Assembly (NCBI RefSeq): GCF_021729145.1
Contig: NZ_JAJSLW010000014.1
Coordinates: forward strand, 1 to 64,000
DNA: 64,000 nt
Reading direction: 5' to 3'
Origin: Membranihabitans maritimus
GTDB lineage: Bacteria > Bacteroidota > Bacteroidia > Chitinophagales > Saprospiraceae
This document shows positions 38,374 to 47,164 of this stretch, piece by piece. The position numbers and the translations under genes were made by a program. Under the pieces are notes generated by a model. The model worked only from the letters and a program-made list of their open reading frames with translations. It ran no database searches and was not told the origin of the DNA. The number at the start of each line of letters is the position of its first letter. The first letter of the stretch is position 1.

Positions 38374-39363
38374 ATATTGAAACTTAAAGTTTTGAAGAAA
38401 ACGCTTTCAAAGTAAAGAAGAATAAAATAGTTTGGATTAATTCTACTTCATATACTTCTTTTTATGATAAAATATTGTGATGAACCTTTATGGTTAATAG
38501 AAGGGGGTGTTCTATGGTCGAATTCGATATGTTGGAATAAATTCAATATTTTATGAATACTGTTGATGGTTGGAATTGTTATTTAATTGAAAATAGAATA
38601 TTTTCTTCTTAAGTATTTGGATACAAATCTTATTTATGGTTTTATGTGAGAATTAGATTTGGAATGGGAGCATATATATTCTTGTAAACAGCTTTAGTTC
38701 GGCGGTGAAACCCGATAAACAACTGCAGTTTCGAAAGTACTAATTTTTATTTTTTTAATTCTGGTTGTACCATAGTCTGGTAAGGAAGTACTTCCATGCC
38801 CGGGCAGGAAAATTACTACTCTGGTCCATAATTCCCTTTTTCCACAAGTAATAGGTTAAATGGATCCAGGTAAAAGCAGTAATTGTTCATTGGTATTTTA
38901 TACATTAAGTCCTGCCAAACCTTCTGGATTGAGGTACGATATATTTTCATGTAAGGATGGTTTTTTTTCTTAATTTCCTGATATCCGTATGTACAAAAAT
39001 TCCTGTAGTAGGTGTAGTAAGAGCGTTTTTTTAGTATCAAAGGATGGAAATTAATATCCCCTAAACTTTACATTCCATTGGTCCGACAGGTTGTGGGATC
39101 ATGCAAAAGCCATATAGTTCATGTTCGTCGCTGATATTTTCATCAGAAAGGACCGAGGGATAGCTATTATCTTAAAGATTGTCGGTATACAAATAATATG
39201 TTAACCCTTCCTGTTACCTTGAAATTTTTTAAAATTTGTGAATTTTAATTTTAGATTCCAGGGTCAAAATGAGGTGTCCCATAACCCACATCTGCCAATA
39301 ATCGATACGGGGTTCCAGTATGTTTCTTAAGAATTTTACCCAAGTTTTGATCCAAGTATCCGA
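38374..39363. other. Decayed non-coding stretch
   Basis: Nearly 1 kb with no intact gene. On the minus strand it holds a 70-75 codon frame (about 38816-39040) and fragments such as DENISDEHELYGFCMIPQPV (about 39070-39150) and HTGTPYRLLADVGYGTPHFD (about 39250-39340) that look like broken coding sequence, but I cannot name a family. Two adjacent perfect palindromes, GGAAGTACTTCC (38784-38795) and TGCCCGGGCA (38797-38806), stand out. Confidence 0.45.
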
Positions 39364-39773
39364 TTACTTTAATGATGATTCATTTTTACAATAACTTTTA
39401 AGTCTCATAAGAAACATTAACCAATTGTAATTACACCATCCAAAAAATTATGAGGACTCTTGCCAGTTGAAATGGCTAAATGTAAGGGTAGTTATACCAT
39501 TTTTTCAGTTAGGTCAAAAGTAACACCGGTACCTACCCATTCTTCATTGGATTCAGTACAGGTCCAGGAGATTCTTTTGTTTTCAGTTAGTTTTGTTACC
39601 TGGAACTTTGTAATATACCCCTCGTCGAAGTCAAATACATTAGTATATCCAACCTCGGGTTTTACTTTGAGTTTGGAGGTCCAGATTTGGGATAATCCTA
39701 CTTGTGTGGTTAAGGCTTCGTACACTCTGTCCGAAGGGGATTTAATATAGTTGACAATGTCAATTTTTTTCAT
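39364..39773 (-). pseudogene. SRPBCC (AHSA1-type) pseudogene 1
   Basis: The open part (93 codons) is the first two thirds of an AHSA1/SRPBCC protein (IKSPSDRVYEALTTQVGLSQ, then WTCTESNEEWVGTGVTFDLT). Adding one A to the six-A run at 39500-39505 restores EKNGITTLTFSHFNWQESS, then a TAA at 39448-39450 and FFGWCNYNWLMFLMRLKSYC to the final TAA at 39364. So one frameshift and one in-frame stop separate it from a full protein of about 135 residues. The family binds hydrophobic ligands. Confidence 0.85.
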
Positions 39774-39779
39774 AAAGTT

Positions 39780-40221
39780 TTATTTATTGAGAAATTTATC
39801 TCTTATTAGATTGAGATTAATCCCGTGTTCCAAGAAAGCTTTTGCGCCATCTCGAACTGTCGTAAATCCGCCGGTATTATCTTTTATAGCCTGGATTAAA
39901 TCGTCACCTGATTCATGGAATCCACAATTTTTAATGACTACATATGATCTTGTATCTGAGATAGATGTAAATCTGAAATCTACGGTTGTTATGGATCACT
40001 CCATTCGATGGAAATATTTTTATTGTCATTTAGTATTACTACGAATATGTCTTTTGATAAACCATACATTTTCCATTCCAGGTATATTTTTCGCTTTCTT
40101 TTAATTTTCCTGTGGATATTGTGAACCAGAATTTGGTGGTTATTGCTGGGTCAACAAAAGCTTGAAATACCCTGGCTATTGGTTGGCGGATAAGCATTTG
40201 AGCTTCTACAATAGGATTCAT
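39780..40221 (-). pseudogene. SRPBCC (AHSA1-type) pseudogene 2
   Basis: ATG 40221 opens MNPIVEAQMLIRQPIARVFQ and IATKFWF-like SRPBCC sequence. One missing base near 40078 (TGGAATGG) and another near 39993 (GATCCATAAC) each break the frame. Restoring both gives WEWKMYGLSKD, then IEWSDPITTVDFRFTSIS and GGFTTVRDGAKAFLEHGINL to TAA at 39780, about 147 residues, a normal length. Both lesions are single-base losses in short homopolymers, so sequencing error is a real alternative. It lies six bases from pseudogene 1, upstream on the same strand. Confidence 0.82.
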
Positions 40222-40301
40222 TTTTAGTGGATTTATTATTTTGATAAATGGGGTGTCCAAATTGTAATTATATAAAGCAACCGTTAGGGATACTATAAAT
40301 T

Positions 40302-40871
40302 TTACTCTATTTTTATCTGGTATTTAGCCAGTAAGCCAATGACATCGGGAATTGAAAATCGGGCACCTCTGATTTTATTTATTTCCGGATCTATAGTGTA
40401 GTTAAAGGATCCCCTGAAGTCTGTTTTTTCCAGGTTAGTATTTTCGAAAACAGCGCGGTCAAGTGCACAATTTACGATGGTAGTATTCGACAAGTCCGCT
40501 TGTGAAAAATCCACTTCTTTTAATTGGGAGTTTGTAAAAGTTGTTTTTGTAAGCCGGACTTTATGGAAGGATGAAAAATTGAGATTACAATTATCAAATG
40601 AAGCGGAAAAAATAAAGTCATTGCAATCTTCAAAGGATAGGCCTAATAACTTGCCATTAATAAATTCCACATCCTGTATAGAAGTATTCTTTAGAATGAC
40701 GTTGCTTAAATCGCAATCTTGAAAAACGCAATTGATAAAACTTGATTCGGAGAGATCTACCTGGCTAAAACTACATTGTTCAAACAGACAGTTGTCGTAT
40801 TTTCCTCTGGAAAAAGGAAAGGTCGAAAAGTTTTTGTTTTGGTAATTTTCATCTTCGTAAAATGTTTTCAT
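40302..40871 (-). CDS. Pentapeptide-repeat protein
   Basis: 189 residues from ATG 40871. From about residue 25 it follows the A(D/N)LxX five-residue rhythm with the usual central Leu/Phe: CSFSQVDLSESSFINCVFQD, DLSNVILKNTSIQDVEF, DFSQADLSNTTIVNCALDRA, NLEKTDFRGSF. These fold as a right-handed quadrilateral helix. Qnr-type members protect DNA gyrase, but most are of unknown function, and nothing here proves a Qnr role. It ends with an SRPBCC-unrelated tail (RFSIPDVIGLLAKYQIKIE) common to Qnr-like proteins. Confidence 0.85.
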   Translation of the reverse strand: MKTFYEDENYQNKNFSTFPFSRGKYDNCLFEQCSFSQVDLSESSFINCVFQDCDLSNVILKNTSIQDVEFINGKLLGLSFEDCNDFIFSASFDNCNLNFSSFHKVRLTKTTFTNSQLKEVDFSQADLSNTTIVNCALDRAVFENTNLEKTDFRGSFNYTIDPEINKIRGARFSIPDVIGLLAKYQIKIE

Positions 40872-40947
40872 AACCGGTACTATTATCCGCAAAAAAGTAT
40901 GCAACTTCAACTTTATAATTATATCCTTTATTGAATGTGTGGTATTC

Positions 40948-42207
40948 TTAAGGTTGCCCGATTTCAGTCCTTAGATACTGATATCTGCCATAAATGTGGG
41001 CGTTTAGAAGCAAGGCTTGTTCCGGATGATATTTATTTCTTTCAGCATCAAATTTGTTTTTTAAGCGCATAAAGGATTCTTTGTCATCAATGTAGGAAAC
41101 AATACTCATCAATTCTTTTAATTCAAATGTAGGCTTGGATGTTGACGTAGTCCAATTATTTATTTTATCGATTATAAATGGGGGCGTACCCTGGCGCAAC
41201 CCACTTGTCAAATTACTTTTACCCCTCCTCGGCACAATATCTTTTACAGCCAAATAGGCCATACGAATATGTTCGGGTGTGGTACCACAACATCCTCCTA
41301 CTATATTTACCCACTTTTCCTGGGCAAATTGGTGAATTAATTGTGCAAATTCTTCAGGGCTTTGATCATAATCTCCAAACTGGTTGGGAAGTCCTGCATT
41401 TGGATGTGCACTTACATAAAAGGGACATCTTTCATGTAATTCTCTTACATAAGGTATTAATTCTCTGGAACCTAGAGCACAATTTAACCCGACTGAAATC
41501 AATGGGGCATGAGATATGGAAATTAAAAAGGCTTCGAGGGTTTGTCCCGATAGTATTCTTCCACTGGCGTCAGTGATGGTTCCGGATATCATAATAGGGA
41601 ATTCCCGACCCAGTTTAGCAAATAATTCCATTAAACCAAAAATAGCAGCTTTAGCATTTAATGTATCTGTAATAGTCTCTAATAAAAATAGGTCTACACC
41701 ACCATCTATCAATGCATTGGCTTGTTCGGTATAGGCAGATACCAATTGATCAAATCCCACTGATCGAAAACCCGGATCATTTACATCGGGTGAGAGCGAA
41801 GCTAATTTAGTAGTAGGACCTATTGCACCCGCCAGAAATATAGGCTTGGTGCCGTTGTTTATTCTGTATTTTTTTATTGCATTTAAGCCCAGTTGTGCAC
41901 CTGCAAAATTGATTTTATAAACCCATTCTGAAAGTCCATAGTCAGCCTGTGAAATCGAGTTGGCACCAAATGTGTTTGTAGTAATGATATCCGCTCCTGC
42001 TTCCAGGTATTGCAGGTGAATATTTTCAATAATATCGGGTTGGGAAAGATTTAGTATTTCTGTATTCCCTTTTAATTCAGTATTATGATTGACAAGCCTT
42101 TTCGTTCTGAAATCTGATTCTGAGAATCCATATTCTTGTGTTATGGTGCCCAAAGCTCCATCTAATATTAGAATTCTGTGTTTTAATTCTGATTCTATTC
42201 GGTGCAT
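40948..42207 (-). CDS. Homocysteine S-methyltransferase module (MetH N-terminal type)
   Basis: 419 residues. The barrel of MetH domain 1 is complete: LILDGALGTITQEYGF, GADIITTNTFGAN, FLAGAIGPTTKLAS and the zinc-binding Cys residues in VGLNCALGS and VGGCCGTTPEHI. Bacteroidota often split MetH into two genes; the partner with folate and cobalamin domains is not in the window. An extra tail of about 75 residues after the barrel (ELKELMSIVSYID...YGRYQYLRTEIG) is helical and not part of the MetH domain as I know it. It would transfer methyl groups to homocysteine. Confidence 0.85.
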   Translation of the reverse strand: MHRIESELKHRILILDGALGTITQEYGFSESDFRTKRLVNHNTELKGNTEILNLSQPDIIENIHLQYLEAGADIITTNTFGANSISQADYGLSEWVYKINFAGAQLGLNAIKKYRINNGTKPIFLAGAIGPTTKLASLSPDVNDPGFRSVGFDQLVSAYTEQANALIDGGVDLFLLETITDTLNAKAAIFGLMELFAKLGREFPIMISGTITDASGRILSGQTLEAFLISISHAPLISVGLNCALGSRELIPYVRELHERCPFYVSAHPNAGLPNQFGDYDQSPEEFAQLIHQFAQEKWVNIVGGCCGTTPEHIRMAYLAVKDIVPRRGKSNLTSGLRQGTPPFIIDKINNWTTSTSKPTFELKELMSIVSYIDDKESFMRLKNKFDAERNKYHPEQALLLNAHIYGRYQYLRTEIGQP

Positions 42208-42367
42208 CTAGGGTGTTTAATTGATTTCTAATTGAATTATCAGCGCAACTAAGGATGTATAATAATTGGATTAAGATATTAAATAAAATTGTATTTCACT
42301 TTCTAATTGTATTGATCATGGTCGCTGCTAATATTCTTTAGTACTTTTAAAATGGCTCCTAAAATTT

Positions 42368-42835
42368 TTACATATCCCTATTTCCGAATGCAAATGGAAG
42401 TAAATTTGATACACCTACAAATCTCATGACTTTGGATTGCCCTGCGAGGATAATTACTATTGGATTATCTGAGAGGTCTTCCACTTCTTTTATATCCTGA
42501 CGACATTGGCCGCACGGTGCTGCTGGGGTGTTAATTCCCGGATTACCTGCGACTGCAATTTTAGCAATTTGGTTTTTTAGCCCTGCAGCACTTGCTGTGT
42601 CTAAAGCAACTCTTTCAGCGCAGCTACTTTTGTGATTTGAAGTTTCCTGGTTACTGCCGACTACAATGTGCCCTTCTCTAGTGGAAATGGCAGTTCCAAC
42701 GCGGAAATTGGAGTAGGGGGAATGCGAAAATTTTCTGGCTTCCCGGGCTCTGTGAACTAATATTTGTTCATCTTCAGGAAGTTTTTCCAGTACATTGAAT
42801 TCTTCGTATTCGATGGTAAGGGTGCGGTGAGCCAT
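42368..42835 (-). CDS. cdd: Cytidine deaminase
   Basis: 155 residues. The zinc site is formed by SCAERVAL (C-A-E) and PCGQCRQ, and the substrate loop is SPYSNFRVGTAI. It deaminates cytidine and deoxycytidine in pyrimidine salvage. It has the tetrameric short form. It lies between the SDR gene and the methyltransferase gene on one strand, with about 100 bases on either side. Confidence 0.94.
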   Translation of the reverse strand: MAHRTLTIEYEEFNVLEKLPEDEQILVHRAREARKFSHSPYSNFRVGTAISTREGHIVVGSNQETSNHKSSCAERVALDTASAAGLKNQIAKIAVAGNPGINTPAAPCGQCRQDIKEVEDLSDNPIVIILAGQSKVMRFVGVSNLLPFAFGNRDM

Positions 42836-42931
42836 AGCTTAGTAGTTGATGAATATAATAAAGGAGAAATGGAATGAAATGGTTCCTGGCTCGGTTGATT
42901 ATTATTTTTGTAATGTAAAGTGGATAAAGAC

Positions 42932-43672
42932 TTACATTCCTCCTGTAATCTCGATAAATGTACCTGTAGAATAAGAAGATCTATCAGAAAGTAACCATAA
43001 AATGGCTTCTGCGACTTCTTCTGGCTTTCCTCCTCTTTTCAATGGGATACGGGAACTTAGTCGTTTGATCCTTTCCGGTTCTCCCCCCGCAGCATGGATA
43101 TCGGTATGTATATAGGCGGGTCGAACTCCATTGACCCGAATTCCTTCGGAAGCTACCTCTCTGGCCAACCCCCTGGTAAAGCTATCCAATGCTCCTTTGG
43201 ATGCTGCGTAATCGATGTATTCACCAGGAGCGCCGGTTATTGCTGCTTGAGAGGAAACATTGACGATGGATCCTCCCGTACCACCCAATCGAGTAGACAT
43301 TCGTTTAATGGCTTCACGGGTGCATAAGAAAGGACCGATAACGTTTGCCTTGAAAATTCGATCCAGGCGACCCCCTGTCATACCTGACAACTTCATTTGT
43401 GGTTCCAGTATGCCTGCATTATTTACCAGGTCTGTGAGGTGTCCAATCTTGTCAATCTGTGAAAACAAATCCAGGATTTCTGTTTCGGAAGTTACATTAG
43501 CCTGTATAGCGGTGGCAGTACCTCCACATGCAGAAATTTTAGAGACAAGTTGATTTGCTTCTGTTTTACTGTTTAGATAATTGACAATAACATGGTATCC
43601 TTTTTTTCCTGCTAATAAGGCCGTGGCAGCTCCAATCCCACGACTGGCTCCCGTGACTAAAATGATTTTCAT
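42932..43672 (-). CDS. Short-chain dehydrogenase/reductase
   Basis: 246 residues from ATG 43672. The cofactor site is TGASRGIG, then NNAG, and the active site Ser...Tyr-xxx-Lys is in VSSQAAITGAPGEYIDYAASKGA. The end is RSSYSTGTFIEITGGM. It is close to NAD(P)H-dependent SDR oxidoreductases of the FabG/YgfF type; substrate unknown. It starts one base after the GNAT gene stop, so the two are coupled. A longer frame would read into the GNAT gene and is rejected. Confidence 0.92.
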   Translation of the reverse strand: MKIILVTGASRGIGAATALLAGKKGYHVIVNYLNSKTEANQLVSKISACGGTATAIQANVTSETEILDLFSQIDKIGHLTDLVNNAGILEPQMKLSGMTGGRLDRIFKANVIGPFLCTREAIKRMSTRLGGTGGSIVNVSSQAAITGAPGEYIDYAASKGALDSFTRGLAREVASEGIRVNGVRPAYIHTDIHAAGGEPERIKRLSSRIPLKRGGKPEEVAEAILWLLSDRSSYSTGTFIEITGGM

Positions 43673-43673
43673 A

Positions 43674-44111
43674 TTAACGATTGAGTATATGTTGGAAATG
43701 GTGAGATGAAATATCGAAACCGGCATTGAGGTATAACCGATGGGCTTCATGGCGTTGGTGTCCCGAGTCCAGTGAGACTGTATCACATTTTTCTTTTTTA
43801 GCAATGGAAAAAACTTCCTTCAGCAATTCCCCGGCTAAACCTCTACTGCGGTAAGAGGAGAGTGTGCATAAGTCATCTATATACAATGTTTTTCCACTGT
43901 GAAACATATTTTGGATGCGGAATCCAATAAATGCCACTCCGATTTCATCTCTTCTAATATAAATGATTTGAAAATTCTCTTTTCGTTGTTGTTGATAAAT
44001 CTGCCAAATATCTCGGTCCTTTAATTGAGGTCGCAATTCCAGGATAACCTGTTGGCATTTTTTTATGTCTTCTTCAGAAGTTGCCAATTGAAGTTTAAAT
44101 TCATTTTTCAT
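43674..44111 (-). CDS. GNAT-family N-acetyltransferase
   Basis: 145 residues. The acetyl-CoA motif is SSYRSRGLAGELLKEVFSIA, and VSLDSGHQRHEAHRLYLNAGF is the usual end of the fold. The substrate is unknown. Its start overlaps the stop of the next GNAT gene by 11 bases, and it ends one base before the SDR gene, so it is the middle of a tight cluster. Confidence 0.9.
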   Translation of the reverse strand: MKNEFKLQLATSEEDIKKCQQVILELRPQLKDRDIWQIYQQQRKENFQIIYIRRDEIGVAFIGFRIQNMFHSGKTLYIDDLCTLSSYRSRGLAGELLKEVFSIAKKEKCDTVSLDSGHQRHEAHRLYLNAGFDISSHHFQHILNR

Positions 44112-44547
44112 ATGGTGTTGATTTGCTGATGATTAGGAATTTTTCTGGCTGATCCAATGATTTAAACCCGAATTGTTGGTATAAGCCATGGGCATCATCC
44201 GTAAATAGCATAAATTTTTTCAACTCCCTCACCCAATCTAGATTCAAAATGCAGTTTAAAAGAATCTTGGAAAGCCCTTTATTTCTGTGTTCTTCTATTA
44301 TAAAGACATCTGCGAGGTAGCCGAAAGAGGTATAATCAGTCACTATTCGAGCATATCCAATTTGCGCTTTGGCATGAAATATTCCTATAGGAAAGGAATT
44401 TTTTCCAGCAGCTTTTACCTTTTTATAAGGAATGTTCTGCGCCCAATACGAATGATTCGATAGCCAATTATGGATTACATCCCATTGCATTATTTCTTTG
44501 TCAGAAGAAAAAAAATAATCGAAATAATTGAAGTTAATTGTTTGCAT
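44101..44547 (-). CDS. GNAT-family N-acetyltransferase
   Basis: 148 residues. The core motif is FIIEEHRNKGLSKILLNCIL with LFTDDAHGLYQQFGF at the end. It is distinct in sequence from the neighbouring GNAT. It lies 13 bases after ilvE on the same strand, which suggests an ilvE-GNAT-GNAT-SDR operon. A later start (MQWDVIHNWL) is possible. Confidence 0.88.
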   Translation of the reverse strand: MQTINFNYFDYFFSSDKEIMQWDVIHNWLSNHSYWAQNIPYKKVKAAGKNSFPIGIFHAKAQIGYARIVTDYTSFGYLADVFIIEEHRNKGLSKILLNCILNLDWVRELKKFMLFTDDAHGLYQQFGFKSLDQPEKFLIISKSTPYEK

Positions 44548-44560
44548 TCGTATAGAATTT

Positions 44561-45631
44561 TTAGACTGAATGTATTATTGTATTCCATCCATAGATATCT
44601 GGTTTTCTACCTGACCTAATAGACTTTAGTTCTTCTTTTAAACGAAAGGGAATCCCCTTTTCAGAAATTTTTACTTTATAAGTCTTGGCACCGATACTGA
44701 CACTTTCGATGGGAGAGATAACCGCAGCAGTTCCTACGCCAAAGGCCTCTACTTTTTTGCCCGTTTGCAAAGCACTTTCCAATTCCTTATGACTTATTTT
44801 TCTTTCTTCCACAGCAATGCCCATATCTTTTGCAATAGTGATTAGAGAATCCCTTGTGACACCGTCTAGAATAGTTCCGGAAAGGGGAGGGGTGATCAGT
44901 ATTCCGTCGATGACAAACATAATATTCATCATTCCCGATTCTTCGATATAAAGATGTTCCTGGGCATCTGTCCACAACACCTGGTCGAATCCTTCTTTAT
45001 TTGCTTTTGCAGTGGGGTAAAAAGCTCCCCCGTAGTTGCCTCCACACTTAGCCGAACCGGTCCCTCCGGTTGCACACCTGATATATTGTGTTTCTACTTT
45101 TACTTTGAGGTTTTTCGAAAAATATTGCCCCATAGGCATCGCCATAACAACAAATAAATATTCATCAGATATTTTTACTCCGATACGGGGTTCGGTGGCA
45201 ATTGCTATGGGACGGAGGTAAAGGGATGAATCCAAATCGGAAGGAACCCATGACCGATCTGTTTCAATTAGATGAAGAATGGCGGAAATAAACAATTCTT
45301 TTGGCACCTCAGGCATGCTCATCCTTTTCAAGGAAAGATTGAATCGATCCGCATGCCGATCGATTCTGAATACGTTGACATTCCCATTTGTGCAACGGTA
45401 AGCTTTGAGGCCTTCGAATACGGCTTGCCCGTAATGGAAGCAGAGAGCCAGTGGACTAAGTGTTAAATTATGAAATGGTTCAATTTGGAGATTATTCCAT
45501 ATTCCATCTTTATATTCGGCCGTAAATATATGGTCAGTAGGATTGGTCCCGAATTGTATATTTGTAAAATCGTACCGTTGGGTATTGTCCACTTGTGATT
45601 TTTTGACGGAGATATTGAAAGCGTTTTCCAT
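44561..45631 (-). CDS. ilvE: Branched-chain amino acid aminotransferase
   Basis: 356 residues, a fold-type IV PLP enzyme. The catalytic Lys lies in GGTGSAKCGGNYGGAF, with FHYGQAVFEGLKAYR near the N terminus and SGTILDGVTRDSLI later. It interconverts branched-chain amino acids and keto acids. It is divergent from a MocR regulator (98-base gap), which suggests that regulator as its controller. Length and motifs are normal. Confidence 0.95.
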   Translation of the reverse strand: MENAFNISVKKSQVDNTQRYDFTNIQFGTNPTDHIFTAEYKDGIWNNLQIEPFHNLTLSPLALCFHYGQAVFEGLKAYRCTNGNVNVFRIDRHADRFNLSLKRMSMPEVPKELFISAILHLIETDRSWVPSDLDSSLYLRPIAIATEPRIGVKISDEYLFVVMAMPMGQYFSKNLKVKVETQYIRCATGGTGSAKCGGNYGGAFYPTAKANKEGFDQVLWTDAQEHLYIEESGMMNIMFVIDGILITPPLSGTILDGVTRDSLITIAKDMGIAVEERKISHKELESALQTGKKVEAFGVGTAAVISPIESVSIGAKTYKVKISEKGIPFRLKEELKSIRSGRKPDIYGWNTIIHSV

Positions 45632-45704
45632 ACAGTTTTTTTTGAGTAAAACATCAGGTGTAAAAATGATACTAAAAATCTATAATATACAGATACAGTT
45701 TTAT

Positions 45705-45712
45705 TAAATTTG
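45705..45712 (+). promoter_or_regulatory. Promoter -7 element of the MocR gene
   Basis: TAAATTTG fits TAnnTTTG and lies 18 bases before the regulator ATG; no clean -33 box is seen. The divergent gap is only 98 bases, so an operator for the regulator probably also lies here. Confidence 0.5.
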
Positions 45713-45729
45713 ACCATAACAGATGGGAG

Positions 45730-47157
45730 ATGAAAAAATTCGACGACAAGTTTCTTTTTGAGAGGATTTCGAATAGTATAGGACGCCAGATACGAAACAA
45801 TGTCCTTAACCCCGGGGATAAATTACCTTCAATACGCGAGATATGTAGGATTCATGCAGTAAGTATGAGTACAGCAATTCGTGCTTATTCTGAACTTGAG
45901 GGCAAAGGATTCATTGAATCCAGGCCGAAATCGGGTTATTTTGTATCATATACCCACCAAAAATTCCCTTCTACGCCGAAAACGTCGAACCCTGTTAGTG
46001 ATTTTGGAGCAGAAACAACCGAAGCTTTGATTGCCAGGGTTTATTCAGAACTCGGTACGGAAGATAACCTTTTGTTTTCTCTGGGAGTTCCAGCTCCGGA
46101 ACTTTTGCCTATTTCGCGAATTAACAAGTCGATGGTGTATGCGATGCGAAGGATGCCTCATAGCGGGACATCATATGAGAAAATTCAGGGTAATAGTGAA
46201 TTGAGAAGGCAGATTGCACGTGGAGTTATTAACTGGGAAGGTGAACTTAAGGAAGAAGATATTGTCACTACTGCAGGTTGTATGAGTGCTTTAACCTATT
46301 CCATTTCTGTACTGGCCAAGAAAGGGGATATAATTGTGGTAGAAAGCCCGGTCTATTTTGGTATACTCCAACTGGCCAGGAGCCTTGGCTTGAGAGTTTT
46401 GGAATTAGCTACCAATCCGGTGACAGGCATGGACTTGGATATATTGGAAAAAACATTGAAGGAAAAGACTATAAAATTAATCCTATTGGTAAGTAATTTT
46501 AACAATCCTATAGGGAGTTGTATGCCGGATGAGCACAAGGCCCGTGCGGTTGAATTAGCTGAAAAATACAATGTGCCCATTGTTGAAGATGACCTGTATG
46601 GAGATATTTATTTTGGAGAATACCGGCCAAGGTGTTGCAAAACATTTGACAAAACCGGAATAATCCTTTGGTGTGGTTCCATATCTAAAACCCTGGCTCC
46701 GGGGTACAGGGTAGGGTGGGTGGCTCCGGGAAAATTCAAGGATCAAGTCATTCGCACGAAACTGTACCATTCGGTTTCTTCTACTACGCCGGTGCAGGGA
46801 GCCATTGCTCATTTCCTGGCAACTGGTAGGTATGAAAACCATCTCAGGAAGCTGAGAAATACTTTGCATTCCAATTCACTCCGGTATTTGCATGCTATAA
46901 GTGATTCTTTTCCGGAAGGAACAAGGGTAAGCCGCCCTAGTGGTGGATTTTTGCTTTGGGTGGAACTTCCCAAGAAGTCCAATGCGGTAAAGCTCTATGA
47001 AACTGCGATAAAGCACAAAATTAGCATAGCCCCAGGTAGGATGTTTACCCTTCAGGATCAGTACCACAATTGTTTTCGATTAAGCTATGGACTTGTATGG
47101 AATGAAACGGTGGAAAATTCAATCCATTTGTTGGGAAAATTGGCAAAACAAATTTAA
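45730..47157 (+). CDS. MocR-type GntR/aminotransferase regulator
   Basis: 475 residues. An N-terminal GntR winged helix (LFERISNSIGRQIRNNVLNP, GDKLPSIREICRIHAVSMST, GFIESRPKSGYFVS) is fused to an aminotransferase-like PLP domain (NFNNPIGSCM; Lys in CGSISKTLAPGYRVGW). MocR proteins use PLP as an effector and usually control a neighbouring gene. The divergent ilvE is the obvious candidate, which is inference. Confidence 0.93.
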   Translation: MKKFDDKFLFERISNSIGRQIRNNVLNPGDKLPSIREICRIHAVSMSTAIRAYSELEGKGFIESRPKSGYFVSYTHQKFPSTPKTSNPVSDFGAETTEALIARVYSELGTEDNLLFSLGVPAPELLPISRINKSMVYAMRRMPHSGTSYEKIQGNSELRRQIARGVINWEGELKEEDIVTTAGCMSALTYSISVLAKKGDIIVVESPVYFGILQLARSLGLRVLELATNPVTGMDLDILEKTLKEKTIKLILLVSNFNNPIGSCMPDEHKARAVELAEKYNVPIVEDDLYGDIYFGEYRPRCCKTFDKTGIILWCGSISKTLAPGYRVGWVAPGKFKDQVIRTKLYHSVSSTTPVQGAIAHFLATGRYENHLRKLRNTLHSNSLRYLHAISDSFPEGTRVSRPSGGFLLWVELPKKSNAVKLYETAIKHKISIAPGRMFTLQDQYHNCFRLSYGLVWNETVENSIHLLGKLAKQI

Positions 47158-47164
47158 AAGAATA

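Noticed and set aside
40302-40871. Calling the pentapeptide protein a quinolone-resistance Qnr
   Set aside because: The repeat pattern alone does not show gyrase protection; most such proteins are unrelated in function.
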